Shown here: piece by piece, positions 17,121 through 26,393 of the stretch | Layout of the letters: each line of letters opens with the position of its first letter | Numbering within the stretch: position 1 is the first letter of the stretch | Source: Lewinellaceae bacterium | Lineage (GTDB): Bacteria; Bacteroidota; Bacteroidia; Chitinophagales; Saprospiraceae | Assembly (NCBI GenBank): GCA_020636135.1 | Contig: JACJYK010000001.1 | Span: forward strand, 730,501 to 794,500 | Direction of reading: 5' to 3' | DNA length: 64,000 nucleotides | Translations under genes and position numbers: made by a program | Notes under the pieces: model-generated | The model's database searches: none | The model's input: the letters and a program-made list of their open reading frames with translations, nothing else | What the model was told of the DNA's origin: nothing

Positions 17121-17513
17121 TCAGGATGCTTTTTTAGCGGCGATGGCGGATATCTCGATATTGACGAACTTTGGCAACGCGCTAACCTGAACCAATTCCC
17201 TGGCCGGAGCATTTTCCTCGCCAAAGTATTCGGCATAGATGACATTGATGCGTCCAAACAGGTGCATGTCTTTAACAAATACCGAGCACTTGAGCACATC
17301 TGCATAGTCCATTCCGGCAGCTTTTAATATGGATCCGATGTTTTTCAGCACCTGGTGGGTTTCTTCTTCGATGGTGCCTTCCAGGATCGTATTCTGCTCG
17401 GGAATGATAGCAATCTGGCCGGAGATAAAGAGCAGGTCACCCCACTGGGTTGCCTGGTTGTAAGGTCCTACCGGCGCCGGCGCTGTTTCGGTTTTGATGA
17501 TTTTTTTTGCCAT
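17121..17513 (-). CDS. RidA-family protein (imine deaminase type)
   Basis: 130 residues from the ATG at 17511-17513; the open frame extends 12 codons upstream but 'MAKKIIKTETAPAPVGPYNQA' is the normal family start. RidA proteins hydrolyse reactive enamine/imine intermediates released by pyridoxal-phosphate enzymes. The family markers 'GPYNQA', 'LLFISGQIAI', 'VLKCSVFVKDM' and 'NAPARELVQVSALPKFVNIEI' are present, including the active-site arginine in 'PARE'. It is cytoplasmic and is followed by trpS in the same operon. A strong terminator of the rpmF operon lies directly upstream. Confidence 0.93.
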   Translation of the reverse strand: MAKKIIKTETAPAPVGPYNQATQWGDLLFISGQIAIIPEQNTILEGTIEEETHQVLKNIGSILKAAGMDYADVLKCSVFVKDMHLFGRINVIYAEYFGEENAPARELVQVSALPKFVNIEISAIAAKKAS

Positions 17514-17529
17514 GTTAAAGGGATTAAAT

Positions 17530-17578
17530 AAAAAAGCTGTCTGACACACTCCAGAACCAGCAGGACGTCAGACAGCTT
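17530..17578 (-). terminator. Intrinsic terminator of the DUF177-rpmF operon
   Basis: Read on the minus strand, AAGCTGTCTGAC (17578-17567) pairs with GTCAGACAGCTT (17545-17534) across a 21-base loop, followed by a T-rich run. The 12-bp perfect stem lies between rpmF and the RidA gene. Confidence 0.85.
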
Positions 17579-17610
17579 CTTGTTGAATATTCTGAAAAGC
17601 TTATACTCGA

Positions 17611-17808
17611 TTATTCTTCGAAGGCTTCTTCCGCTTTGATCACCAACTGGCCTTTATAGTACATATTGCCTTCATGCCAGTAGGCACGGTGCCACAGATG
17701 GGGTTCACCCGTAGTAGGGCAAATCGCCACGTTGGGAGTGGTAAGTTTCTTATGGGTGCGGCGCTTGTTTTTTCTGGCTTTCGATACGCGCGACTTAGGA
17801 TGTGCCAT
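17611..17808 (-). CDS. rpmF: 50S ribosomal protein L32
   Basis: 65 residues. The N-terminal 'MAHPKSRVSKARKNKRRTHK' is the canonical L32 start (usually MAVPKxxxSKxRxxxRR). The central part has only one Cys ('VAICPTTGEPHLWHRA'), so the four-Cys zinc ribbon of some L32 proteins is missing, as in many Bacteroidota. The gene starts two bases after the stop of the DUF177 gene, the usual yceD-rpmF arrangement. Confidence 0.97.
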   Translation of the reverse strand: MAHPKSRVSKARKNKRRTHKKLTTPNVAICPTTGEPHLWHRAYWHEGNMYYKGQLVIKAEEAFEE

Positions 17809-17810
17809 GA

Positions 17811-18356
17811 TTAATTATTTTGATCGTAATTTAACTTTTTTAATACTTCCCAAACGGAATTGCTTTCGGTTTCCCCGGGCTCTTCATTCGGTTCTTCATG
17901 GGATGCCTGCAGGATGTTTAATATTTCCTCATTGCATTTCGCTTCCGGATCCTCTTCACATGCATAAACCTTGGTCATGGGAATACCCAGGCAAGTTGTT
18001 TCATAGAGCATGTCGGCAATGTTGAGTACCGGCGTTTTTGGTTGAAGGTAGATCACATCTCCTTCGTCCCTTGCCTCCTCACTGTATCGAAAAAAATACG
18101 TCTGCTCAAACGTCACCGGAAGTTGGATGGGTTCCAGGCAGCGGTCACAAATGGCTGCCATTTTACCCTCAATAGCACAATCCATCACCATGGCATCACT
18201 GTTTTTTTCAAGCGTCACCACTGCATGGAATTTGCCTTGTTCTACCGGAGACTGATCGTATCCTGCGAAAAAGTCTTCCCCCAGGTCAAATTGAAAATGG
18301 TGAATACCATTGCGCAACCCTGAGATGGGAAGGTCAAACATCGATTTTGCATCCAT
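17811..18356 (-). CDS. DUF177 (YceD-type) protein
   Basis: 181 residues. The family pattern is clear: an N-terminal 'FDLPISGLRNGIHHFQFDL', the paired cysteines 'AAICDRCLEP' near the middle, a second Cys pair-like region ('TTCLGIPMTKVYACEED') and an acidic tail. In bacteria and plastids YceD/DUF177 proteins are linked to 23S rRNA accumulation and sit directly before rpmF, as here (two-base gap). Cytoplasmic; probably a ribosome-biogenesis factor. Confidence 0.93.
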   Translation of the reverse strand: MDAKSMFDLPISGLRNGIHHFQFDLGEDFFAGYDQSPVEQGKFHAVVTLEKNSDAMVMDCAIEGKMAAICDRCLEPIQLPVTFEQTYFFRYSEEARDEGDVIYLQPKTPVLNIADMLYETTCLGIPMTKVYACEEDPEAKCNEEILNILQASHEEPNEEPGETESNSVWEVLKKLNYDQNN

Positions 18357-18381
18357 GACAAAGAACTAGCAAAAGAGTTTG

Positions 18382-18389
18382 CAAAGGTA
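18382..18389 (-). promoter_or_regulatory. Candidate -7 element (TACCTTTG) for the DUF177-rpmF operon
   Basis: On the minus strand the sequence reads TACCTTTG, matching TAnnTTTG, 25 bases before the ATG of the DUF177 gene. Confidence 0.5.
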
Positions 18390-18596
18390 ATGCTTTATTT
18401 TAAATCGGCACGAACTTTTTTCGCATTTCAATGGGGGCCTGAGGGGCTTTGCTGACAACCCGTCAAAGGTTGCTGGCAGGCCGTTTTGTCGACAGTCCCT
18501 GAGCCGGGAAATGCGAAATCAATAAGTTCAAATTCCAGTCGTTTATTACTTCATCAAGGGTCATTAATCCTCATTGAAGCAGTCGTTATCATGCGG

Positions 18597-20336
18597 TTAC
18601 TCTTGTACCAGGACCGGAATACTTATTTGCCGGTCATCCTGTCGAATGCGAAGGCTGTGCCATCCGGAAGCCCATTGCTGATTGGCGATCGTGGTCAGTT
18701 GATCTGTCGCTTTACCTTCCCATATGGTCTGTCCAAGTACATTGATCAGTGAAAGCCGGCTTCCGATCAGGGCTTGTGGCAGCCTGATGGTCAGCTGGTA
18801 CTTGACGGGATTGGGATAGGTTCGAATCTGTTCGATCAGCTGCTGATCAAATCGGGCTGATGTCTCTTCGATGCGAATGGTGTCCGATACAGCCTGACAA
18901 CCGAGCCCGTCTGTGACTGACAACCGGTATAATCCGGGCGTGGCGCCGGTCAGATCTTCATTGGTACTGACGACCGAGGTATCATTGCTCCATTGGTAGG
19001 TAAACGGTTCTGTCCCACCCTGTACCGTAACCCGGATGATTCCTTCCACGCTAAGCACGGTATCAATCAGAATAGTGACCGGTGCATTCTCCGTTATCAT
19101 GAATGAGTCGTTGGTTAGACAACCCAGTTCATCCAATGCATAGACCATATAACTTCCGGCTCCCAGGTTACTGATGCTGTCACCAAGGTCTCCGGTGGAC
19201 CAGGATATGGAGTATACACCCTGAGCACCTGTTATTTCTGCTTTTGCTGTTCCGGTAGAATCGCCACCACAGGCTACATGGGTGGTAGTAAGGATGATTC
19301 CGACCGGATCCGGGGAAGTAAGGGTGACTTCACCAGTCACCTCGCATGCAGCTCCATCCGTGACCGTATATTGATAATCACCGGCTAACAGTCCGCTGAT
19401 GAATGTGGTATCCGGGGCGCCATTCGACCACTGGACTGTGACATCACCCACTGCTCCGGTGACATTCAGCCGGATATTGCCTGAGTTATCTCCGTTACAG
19501 AAAATGGGCGTTGAATTGACAGCAACTTCAAGGGCACAGGCACCACCCATGATCTGGATTTCGGCACTCAGGGCCTGGCATCCATTAAAATCGGTAACCG
19601 TTACCTGATAGACGCCATGGGATAAATTGCCGATGTCCTGGGTGGTCTCCCCATTCGACCAGGAATAAGCGTAAGGCATGGTACCTCCGCTAACCAAAAG
19701 CGTGATGGATCCGTCTCCGGCTCCGGCCGTGGATTCCTGGTGTGATTCAGTAGAAAGGACGAGGGGGACTGGCTCCGTGACTTCGGCGGATACCTCTACA
19801 GTGCAGGTGCCTTCCGTGATGGTAACGGTATAATTTCCGGCAGGTATCCCGGAAATATCTTTTGTGGTTTGGCCCGAACTCCAGGTATAGGTTTCACTGC
19901 CTGTGGCGCCAAGGACTTCCAGATTGATCGATCCGGTAGATTCCCCGGCGCAGGTAACGGGTAATACGGAAGGGGTGGCATCGATTAGACAGGCTGCGTT
20001 GATGGTAAAACAATCCGCACATGACCAGAAGGTACCGGCGGTACCCTGTTGCCAGATGGTTGCATTGTACAATCCGGATGTAGCATCGGGAGGCAGGTCA
20101 AGCGAGCCTGAAAACCGGGTGGCGCTGGTTGCTGATCCGGTGATATCATAAGATTCTATTCCGTTGGAAATGCGGGCGGTAGTAGTCGAAGCGACACTGA
20201 ATGCGGTGGCAGTTCCGGTGATGGTTACCGTAAATGCGGAGCCAGGGTTTCCGTTGTCCGGATTAAGAGCAATAGTCTGGGACTGCAGGAATCCCAGGGT
20301 GGTAAAACTTAGTAAAAGGGTGAATAGACATTTCAT
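18597..20336 (-). CDS. Secreted SprB-repeat protein with T9SS type A sorting domain
   Basis: 579 residues. After a signal peptide (residues ~1-19, 'LFTLLLSFTTLGFLQSQ') comes an Ig-like domain, then about five ~75-residue SprB-type repeats with the pattern 'C.G...G......G......Y.WS.G.....I..L..G.Y.VTVTD'. SprB repeats are named after the Flavobacterium gliding adhesin. The C-terminal ~85 residues ('TYPNPVKYQL ... LINVLGQTIWEGKA ... GWHSLRIRQDD') form a T9SS type A sorting domain, although SprB itself uses type B. Role: probable surface adhesin. It lies 146 bases after the metalloprotease on the same strand and may be co-expressed. Confidence 0.9.
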   Translation of the reverse strand: MKCLFTLLLSFTTLGFLQSQTIALNPDNGNPGSAFTVTITGTATAFSVASTTTARISNGIESYDITGSATSATRFSGSLDLPPDATSGLYNATIWQQGTAGTFWSCADCFTINAACLIDATPSVLPVTCAGESTGSINLEVLGATGSETYTWSSGQTTKDISGIPAGNYTVTITEGTCTVEVSAEVTEPVPLVLSTESHQESTAGAGDGSITLLVSGGTMPYAYSWSNGETTQDIGNLSHGVYQVTVTDFNGCQALSAEIQIMGGACALEVAVNSTPIFCNGDNSGNIRLNVTGAVGDVTVQWSNGAPDTTFISGLLAGDYQYTVTDGAACEVTGEVTLTSPDPVGIILTTTHVACGGDSTGTAKAEITGAQGVYSISWSTGDLGDSISNLGAGSYMVYALDELGCLTNDSFMITENAPVTILIDTVLSVEGIIRVTVQGGTEPFTYQWSNDTSVVSTNEDLTGATPGLYRLSVTDGLGCQAVSDTIRIEETSARFDQQLIEQIRTYPNPVKYQLTIRLPQALIGSRLSLINVLGQTIWEGKATDQLTTIANQQWASGWHSLRIRQDDRQISIPVLVQE

Positions 20337-20482
20337 AGGTGCGGAGATTTGATTCGGAATATAATAAAGAAATTACTGCTATGAAAATAAGTCATTCTCA
20401 AGCAGAAGAAATAAAAAGGATAAGATCAGGGATGCAGGAGTTGGTCTCTGCAAAAACTAATTTAGCAATCCTGAAAGAATCG

Positions 20483-23400
20483 CTACGGAGCCTGGATCAT
20501 TATTTTTTTAATTCCGGATTTATCTGCTGTTTTTACAAGGAAAAAATAGATACCAGGTGTGATTTGAGTCAAGCTTACATCGTACGACCGGATAGATTCG
20601 TTAAAGGCCCGTTGCCAGATATTCCTGCCCAACGCATCGATAAGTACCATAACCGGACGGTTCAGGACTTCCGTGAATTCCAGATGTAACCTGTCCACGG
20701 CCGGGTTGGGGTAGAGCTGGAATGTTAATTCTTCCAGATGCTTAATGGCCACTCCGGCATCCGACCTGAAGTAGATCGTAGCCCGTGGAATCCATCCTCC
20801 ATGGCCATCCTGAATGGATACGACCACTGAATCCAGTCCTGCTTCAGGAGATGTAAAGGTATAATTGCTTGATCCGTCGAGGAGTTGCAGCAGGGTCATT
20901 TGAGAGCCTACAGCCAGGATTTGATTGTTCAATCGAAGTTCACCTTTAACCGGTTCCTGCAGCAGGGTGACTTGTAAGTCCCCGATGCTCTGGTCCCCGT
21001 CACTTACCGTAAGGAGATCCGGATTCAACGGGGTGCTGATCGATGGCATGACGAGCAGGGTGTCGCTGCCGATCAGCACCGGAGGATTGAGAACATCATC
21101 AAAACACAAGGCCAAAGTCCATTGATCGATACTGCCCCCACTGTTACCACCATTATCTGTGATCCGTAGCTTCCAGTCTCCTCCGGCCGGCAATCCGTTT
21201 AACTTTGAAAGAGGATTCTCCGGTTTGAAGATCTTCTGCGAGGACAGCGGACAAGATAATAATGTGGAGGATTGATCGTCAAACCCAAAATCAAAATTAC
21301 TCAGGTTCGAACATTTGCCTTTGGCCAGGATAACCGAACTGTCCAACGGATTAACCAGTGTGAATGTCAGATTTCCCACCAGCTGCCAGGTGCCTTTCAG
21401 ATTCAGTACGTTAACATCCGTTGGTATGATTCCCATTGGGACAGCGATTACCGATTCCGCTTGCCTGCCACCGATCACGGGAGTCGAATTGGTGTATTCC
21501 TGGCAAGTCTGTGTTTTGGTTTGGAACGCGGATGCGGCAGAGGGCTCTCCGCTCCGGCAGGAGTTGGCTGGGGTGATACGCCAGTAGTAGACGCTGCTGT
21601 TGGAGAGGGGAGAGGTTACGTCATAGAAATTGGTATAGGACAGCTTCTGCAGGATATTCGAGGTGAAACCCGGATCGTTACTCACCTCCACCCAGTAGTA
21701 ATCCGCATCCGGTACGGTTTGCCAGGTTAACCGGGGCAGGCTGGATTGACCTGTAGCTCCATCTGCGGGTGATGATAAGGCCAGTGCAGAAAAGTCACTG
21801 GGAGTAAGATGGAGGTAGACTGGTATGGTACGCTCATCATTGCCGCTTTGCAAGGTGAGCATAATGCTGGTGTCCTGATAAATCGTCTGATAAGCTGCGG
21901 TTAAGGTCAGATTGATGGTTTCATCCGGCTGAACGGTGGTCTGGTCAGCGTCAAGCATTATGCCTTCCGGTAACTGCCCGGGCCAGGTTATGGTTATGGG
22001 GTCTTGAAAGCCATTGGAAGACTTCGTGTCAATGACAATGGATTCAGAACCTGGTATGCAGAGATCCAGTGAATTAGGCGTGATCCCGAAAGACCAGGTT
22101 TCGGTAGTTCCGGTTTGGATTTTGAACGTTCCCGGTGACAGATTGAAAAATACATTGTTGATTGCTTCTACCTTGATGTTGGCAGCGCTGGTCTCGATAC
22201 CTGCCGGTATCAGGACGTATTCCGATCCGTCATTTTCGGTGACATCTTTTAATACGATCGGGTGATTGTGCCCGCCATCCGTGGATAGCAGTATCCGTAC
22301 CTTCTGACAGTTGACCTGACTATTATCGGTATTGGCGACATCCCAGGTAACCAGCTGGTATTGATTGTTCTCCCAGGTAGCCCCGGAGCCGGGGCCTGTG
22401 ACGCGGAAGGGACCTGCATTGCCATCCACTTTAAAGCTCAGCTCCTGCCAGGATGCCAGTCCACCTCCGGCATGATTGTCCCGCACGGTAAGTCGGAATT
22501 TCAAATTCCTTGAATAATCCGGCAATACTTCCGTCTTGGAACTTAAGCCAAGCAAATAATTGGTGAGATTGGGTAATGTTCTGACCGGGTCACTTGTCGG
22601 TGGGTACGAGCGGAATGCCGGCGCATCCCCTTTAGGTTCACCGAGCGCAGATTGGGGACCCAAATTGTATTCCTCCCAGCAATAGGTCAGGTCACTGTCT
22701 TCATTATCCGTGGCTTCACCGCGCAGTTGAAACGGTGTAGACTTGGGGATATGGGTAAAGCCAATGTCCAGAATGCTGACCTGGGGTGATGTGTTGCTGA
22801 TAGGAGCGGTACTTCCGCAGGTGGCGCCGATACCCTGCCTGGTAAACGTGATGATTTGATTCAGTGCAATGTTGTGGTAGTAGTCCTCATTTCTTGATGC
22901 AACATAGTTGGATCCGCAGTTGCTGGCGCCGGCATAACACATGATGGTAGATCCGCTCCCGGGTTCGTATGCAGTTTCCGAAGACTCATTTTCCCCGTCA
23001 CAAAAGTTGAATGAATGGGTCGCATTCAGCTGATGTCCCATTTCGTGGGCAACGATCAGGTAAAAAAGGCTGTTGCTGTAAGCGCCGAAGGTACTTGAAG
23101 TGGCATTCGCCTTGCCGGCAGTACAGACCGTACCCAGAAATGCAACACCACCGGCATTGGTCCCGAATACATGTCCGATGTCGTAGTTGTTGGTATTGAT
23201 CACAGCATTGATGGCAAATGGCGCCTGAAGCAGCAGGGAATCGGGTGAACCATTGGTGAAGGGATCCGTCTGCGGATTCAGGAAGAACAATTGATCGGTG
23301 CCATCGACCAGCTGTAGGTTGATGGACAGATCTCTTTCCATGACTGCATTGACCTTGGTGATAATGGAAACCACTTCCGTCATGACTGAAGTGCGGGTGT

Positions 23401-24007
23401 TACCGTATTTAGCAGAGAATTCACCGGTGGTTGCAACTGCCAGCCGGTAGGTACGCAGAACCTGGTCCGCCAGCGGGTCCCTTGTTTCCAGAACGTCCTC
23501 AGCGTGATGAAATCCGGTAGTTTTTCCACCCTGTCCATCAAGCACGGTACAGGGAAAAGTTTCTCCAGAACCCATCCAGGCCGAAAGTTTCCCCAGGCTG
23601 GCAGATCTCGTATCGCCTTCCAGCAGCTGGGTTATGGTGCCATCATCCAGATAGGCACTAAACTGATTTGGAGTGATGACACAATGGAGTGTCATGGACC
23701 CGCTCTTGCCCAGATAGGTACGGATGTCCGGATATTTTTTGGCCAATTCCGGAGCTAAAACTGCTGTTTGTTGCAGTTGAAAACGGGTAGTTGAATGTTC
23801 CGTAGGCAGAATAAGTTCCGGTGCCGGAGAATTTTGGATCCATGACCACAAACCAGGAAAGTCCACTTTAAAATAGTGCCGGCCAGCCTCGGCATCCTGC
23901 GGTAATTCCCTGATATCCAATATGGGCTCGAAAAAATTCTGGGCTGTGCTGGTGGATGGAATGGCAAAGAATACAATCAGGGATAATAGTACAACCGGTC
24001 TTGGCAT
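20483..24007 (-). CDS. Secreted metzincin metalloprotease with P-domain and T9SS sorting domain
   Basis: 1174 residues with a signal peptide (cleavage after 'STSTAQ'). Residues ~25-170 look like a pro-region; the catalytic domain spans ~175-400, with the zinc site HEMGHQLNATH at 321-331 and the Met-turn 'IMCYAG' (Met356), the reprolysin-like metzincin layout. Next are Ig/cadherin-like folds, a fibronectin-like domain with 'LTWQTVPDADYYWVEVS', and at about 850-965 a proprotein-convertase P-like domain ('GGDWKLRITDNGG ... IDQWTLALCF'). A T9SS type A sorting domain ends the protein ('FQLYPNPAVDRL'). Exported to the surface or medium, it likely degrades proteins. A 12-bp palindrome sits 12-23 bases upstream of the start. 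Confidence 0.92.
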   Translation of the reverse strand: MPRPVVLLSLIVFFAIPSTSTAQNFFEPILDIRELPQDAEAGRHYFKVDFPGLWSWIQNSPAPELILPTEHSTTRFQLQQTAVLAPELAKKYPDIRTYLGKSGSMTLHCVITPNQFSAYLDDGTITQLLEGDTRSASLGKLSAWMGSGETFPCTVLDGQGGKTTGFHHAEDVLETRDPLADQVLRTYRLAVATTGEFSAKYGNTRTSVMTEVVSIITKVNAVMERDLSINLQLVDGTDQLFFLNPQTDPFTNGSPDSLLLQAPFAINAVINTNNYDIGHVFGTNAGGVAFLGTVCTAGKANATSSTFGAYSNSLFYLIVAHEMGHQLNATHSFNFCDGENESSETAYEPGSGSTIMCYAGASNCGSNYVASRNEDYYHNIALNQIITFTRQGIGATCGSTAPISNTSPQVSILDIGFTHIPKSTPFQLRGEATDNEDSDLTYCWEEYNLGPQSALGEPKGDAPAFRSYPPTSDPVRTLPNLTNYLLGLSSKTEVLPDYSRNLKFRLTVRDNHAGGGLASWQELSFKVDGNAGPFRVTGPGSGATWENNQYQLVTWDVANTDNSQVNCQKVRILLSTDGGHNHPIVLKDVTENDGSEYVLIPAGIETSAANIKVEAINNVFFNLSPGTFKIQTGTTETWSFGITPNSLDLCIPGSESIVIDTKSSNGFQDPITITWPGQLPEGIMLDADQTTVQPDETINLTLTAAYQTIYQDTSIMLTLQSGNDERTIPVYLHLTPSDFSALALSSPADGATGQSSLPRLTWQTVPDADYYWVEVSNDPGFTSNILQKLSYTNFYDVTSPLSNSSVYYWRITPANSCRSGEPSAASAFQTKTQTCQEYTNSTPVIGGRQAESVIAVPMGIIPTDVNVLNLKGTWQLVGNLTFTLVNPLDSSVILAKGKCSNLSNFDFGFDDQSSTLLSCPLSSQKIFKPENPLSKLNGLPAGGDWKLRITDNGGNSGGSIDQWTLALCFDDVLNPPVLIGSDTLLVMPSISTPLNPDLLTVSDGDQSIGDLQVTLLQEPVKGELRLNNQILAVGSQMTLLQLLDGSSNYTFTSPEAGLDSVVVSIQDGHGGWIPRATIYFRSDAGVAIKHLEELTFQLYPNPAVDRLHLEFTEVLNRPVMVLIDALGRNIWQRAFNESIRSYDVSLTQITPGIYFFLVKTADKSGIKKIMIQAP

Positions 24008-24227
24008 GATCGAAAAATTTCTTCGAAGAATCAGGATGTCGTCAAATGGTGTATCGCATGTAACGCGAAAAATAACCCATATGTTTCATATATCCAGCCG
24101 GTACACCCCGGAGCTTCGGAAACCCTCCCGGGTAACAGAAATGGATTGATTTTTGAAATACATGAATATACAATTCGGACCAGGAGCGTGAATAGCTTAA
24201 AAGTTAAAGTTAAAGGATTATAATACA

Positions 24228-24250
24228 ATATTTTATAAGTTATAAAATAT
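24228..24250. promoter_or_regulatory. Perfect 23-bp AT palindrome, candidate operator
   Basis: ATATTTTATAA (24228-24238), a central G, then TTATAAAATAT (24240-24250): 11-bp arms with no mismatch, ending five bases before the -7 element of the peroxidase gene. It could bind a dimeric regulator or simply be an AT-rich promoter structure. Confidence 0.45.
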
Positions 24251-24255
24251 CGTTA

Positions 24256-24263
24256 TATATTTG
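24256..24263 (+). promoter_or_regulatory. Candidate -7 element (TATATTTG) for the haem peroxidase gene
   Basis: TATATTTG fits TAnnTTTG. It predicts a leader of roughly 205 bases to the start codon at 24477, long enough for RNA-level control, though no known riboswitch was recognised. Confidence 0.45.
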
Positions 24264-24476
24264 TTTTGCAACCCGTGGACGACCGGATTCATCCCGAAAC
24301 AGCTGCCAGTAAAATTCTCTTCCGCCATCTTAACAAAATAAAGGATGAGTCAGACAACCATGGTACCGTCAAAACATATATCTTTGCTTTTCCCCTCCGG
24401 ATCTGGAATCCGGATTCTAAGGTGTTGTTGGAACGCACATATATCCTTAATTGATGTCAGCGCAATCGCTAAGCCT

Positions 24477-26354
24477 ATGAAGAGATGTGTACTTGTTAGC
24501 TTAATGATATTGGGCTCAGTATGGGTATTCGCTCAGGAGGCGAGGACCATTGACGGCACCTTGAATAACCCTTATGAACCAAATCTGGGAGCTGCTAACA
24601 CAACCATGAAGCGCCTGGCTCCCGCGCAATATGCCGACGGTATCGGAGTACCGGTGGATCGCATGAATCCCCGTATTATCAGCAATCTGATGTTTGATCA
24701 GACCGATAACATCAACGACCAGAAAGGACTCAGTGCCTTTGTATGGGTGTTTGGCCAATTCATCGATCACGACATTACCCTGGTTCCCGATGAGGAAAAT
24801 GAAACCCTGATGATCCGGGTACCTGATGGCGATATCATTGGGCCGGTTATTCCAATCAAACGTTCTGTTTTTGACCCGACCACCGGGATCACAACACCAC
24901 GCCAGCACATCAATGCCATCACCTCCTTTATTGATGGCAGTGGAATCTACGGGTCAGATGCTAATCGGGCCAATTGGTTACGGACTTTCCAGGACGGAAA
25001 GCTGAGGACTTCTTCCGATGATTTGTTGCCGTTGTCTACCCTTACCGGCGAGTACAACTCTAACATTGATCCGTTAGCTCCGTTTATGGCCAAGCTGACA
25101 CCCAATGACCCGAACCCGACTTTTGTAGCCGGTGATGTACGCGCCAATGAGAATCTTTATTTGCTGGCGGTACATACCTTGTTTGTTCGTGAACACAACC
25201 GGCAATGCGATCAGATCAAAAAGCAGCATCCCGAATGGAATGATGAGCAGATCTACCAGCATGCGAAAAGAAAAATAAGCGGCTTCATCGAATCGATCAC
25301 CTATAATGAATGGCTTCCGGCCATGGGTGTACCGATGACCGAATACATCGGCTATCAGAGCAACGTGGACGCCGGCATCAGCAATGAGTTTTCTGCGGCC
25401 GCATTCCGTCTCGGACATACGCTGATCAATAATCAGATCCTGCGTCTTGACAACAAAGGTGAAGAGATACCACAGGGACACCTTACGCTGCGTCAGGCAT
25501 TCTTCCAGCCACTGCAGATGATCACCGGAGGCGGGTTGGACCCGCTCTTCAAAGGTATGGCTACCCAGGTTCAGCAGGAATTTGACTGCAAAGTGGTGGA
25601 TGACGTTCGTAACTTCTTATTTGGTGCCCCGGGACAAGGCGGGCTTGATCTGGCGGCCATCAATATCATGCGCGGAAGAGAGCGTGGTCTCGCGGACTAC
25701 AATACCATCCGTGCTGCGGTAGGGCTGCAGCGGATCACCAGGTTTTCGGATATAACCAGCAAGACAGATGTGAGCCGCCTGCTCGCCCAGATCTATGGTG
25801 ATGTCAATAATATCGATCCCTGGGTGGGGATGTTATCCGAAGACCCCATGGAAGGAACCATCTTCGGGCCAACCGTTACGGAGATAATGCACCGGCAATT
25901 TACAGAACTGAGAGACGGAGACCGGTTCTTTTACAAGAATGATCCGGCGTTGTCCCCGGCGGAAGTTGCCGAGATCAACAATACCAAGTTCTCCGCCATC
26001 ATCAAAAGAAATACCGGGATTAGCCTGATGCAGGACAATGTCTTCCAGGCAATGCCTCACGAACAGATCCCGCATTCCGGCGTCGTTGTTGCCAAACGCA
26101 ACCTGGATATGGCGATCTATCCCAATCCGGTCAATAGTGAAATGCATATGAAAGTGTATGCTTCTCACAGCAGTACCTGCCAGTTGCGGTTAATCAATAT
26201 GCTGGGTCAGGAATCCCTGTACCGTGAACTTAGTTTGCTGGAAGGTGAAAACGATTTTGTCATTCCGGTTTCAGATCAAATTGTCAGTGGTACTTATCTG
26301 GTACAGCTGCGCATGGGTGATGTCACCAATGTGTATAAGATTTCCAAGCTTTAG
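24477..26354 (+). CDS. Secreted animal-type haem peroxidase with T9SS sorting domain
   Basis: 625 residues from the ATG at 24477, which gives a signal peptide ('MKRCVLVSLMILGSVWVFAQ'). The peroxidase domain (~40-530) follows the myeloperoxidase/peroxinectin plan: 'FVWVFGQFIDHDITL' with distal His and flanking Asp residues (haem ester and calcium ligands), 'ITSFIDGSGIYGSD', 'VHTLFVREHNRQCDQI', proximal His in 'FRLGHTLINNQILRLD' and 'MRGRERGLADYN'. No cyclooxygenase-type YxxH tyrosine is present, so true peroxidase chemistry is expected, unlike the alpha-dioxygenase-like proteins near the left edge. The C-terminal ~80 residues ('AIYPNPVNSEM ... LINMLGQE') are a T9SS type A sorting domain. It probably makes oxidants or cross-links at the cell surface. 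Confidence 0.93.
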   Translation: MKRCVLVSLMILGSVWVFAQEARTIDGTLNNPYEPNLGAANTTMKRLAPAQYADGIGVPVDRMNPRIISNLMFDQTDNINDQKGLSAFVWVFGQFIDHDITLVPDEENETLMIRVPDGDIIGPVIPIKRSVFDPTTGITTPRQHINAITSFIDGSGIYGSDANRANWLRTFQDGKLRTSSDDLLPLSTLTGEYNSNIDPLAPFMAKLTPNDPNPTFVAGDVRANENLYLLAVHTLFVREHNRQCDQIKKQHPEWNDEQIYQHAKRKISGFIESITYNEWLPAMGVPMTEYIGYQSNVDAGISNEFSAAAFRLGHTLINNQILRLDNKGEEIPQGHLTLRQAFFQPLQMITGGGLDPLFKGMATQVQQEFDCKVVDDVRNFLFGAPGQGGLDLAAINIMRGRERGLADYNTIRAAVGLQRITRFSDITSKTDVSRLLAQIYGDVNNIDPWVGMLSEDPMEGTIFGPTVTEIMHRQFTELRDGDRFFYKNDPALSPAEVAEINNTKFSAIIKRNTGISLMQDNVFQAMPHEQIPHSGVVVAKRNLDMAIYPNPVNSEMHMKVYASHSSTCQLRLINMLGQESLYRELSLLEGENDFVIPVSDQIVSGTYLVQLRMGDVTNVYKISKL

Positions 26355-26393
26355 GAGATTCAAGCCACCGCAGCCGGGTATTGTGGACTATGA

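Larger units (their letters stand above)
24008..24476. other. Divergent intergenic region between protease and peroxidase
   Basis: 469 bases with no convincing gene. It holds a 12-bp palindrome TTCTTCGAAGAA at 24019-24030 near the protease start, an AT-rich stretch with a 23-bp palindrome (24228-24250) and a -7 element (24256-24263) for the peroxidase. Open frames reaching into the peroxidase N-terminus (24345 on) lack coding character. Confidence 0.6.

Noticed and set aside
18420..18500. Hairpin-like GCTGACAACC/GGTTGCTGGC as a terminator or small RNA
   Set aside because: The arms pair poorly (several mismatches) and no T run follows on either strand.
20339..20482. Plus-strand frame starting in the spacer between protease and SprB-repeat gene
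   Set aside because: The frame runs into the 3' end of the protease on the other strand and shows no family features; only ~144 bases are free of other genes.
24345..24476. N-terminal extension of the haem peroxidase
   Set aside because: It would bury the clear signal peptide that begins at 24477 behind 44 residues of low coding quality.
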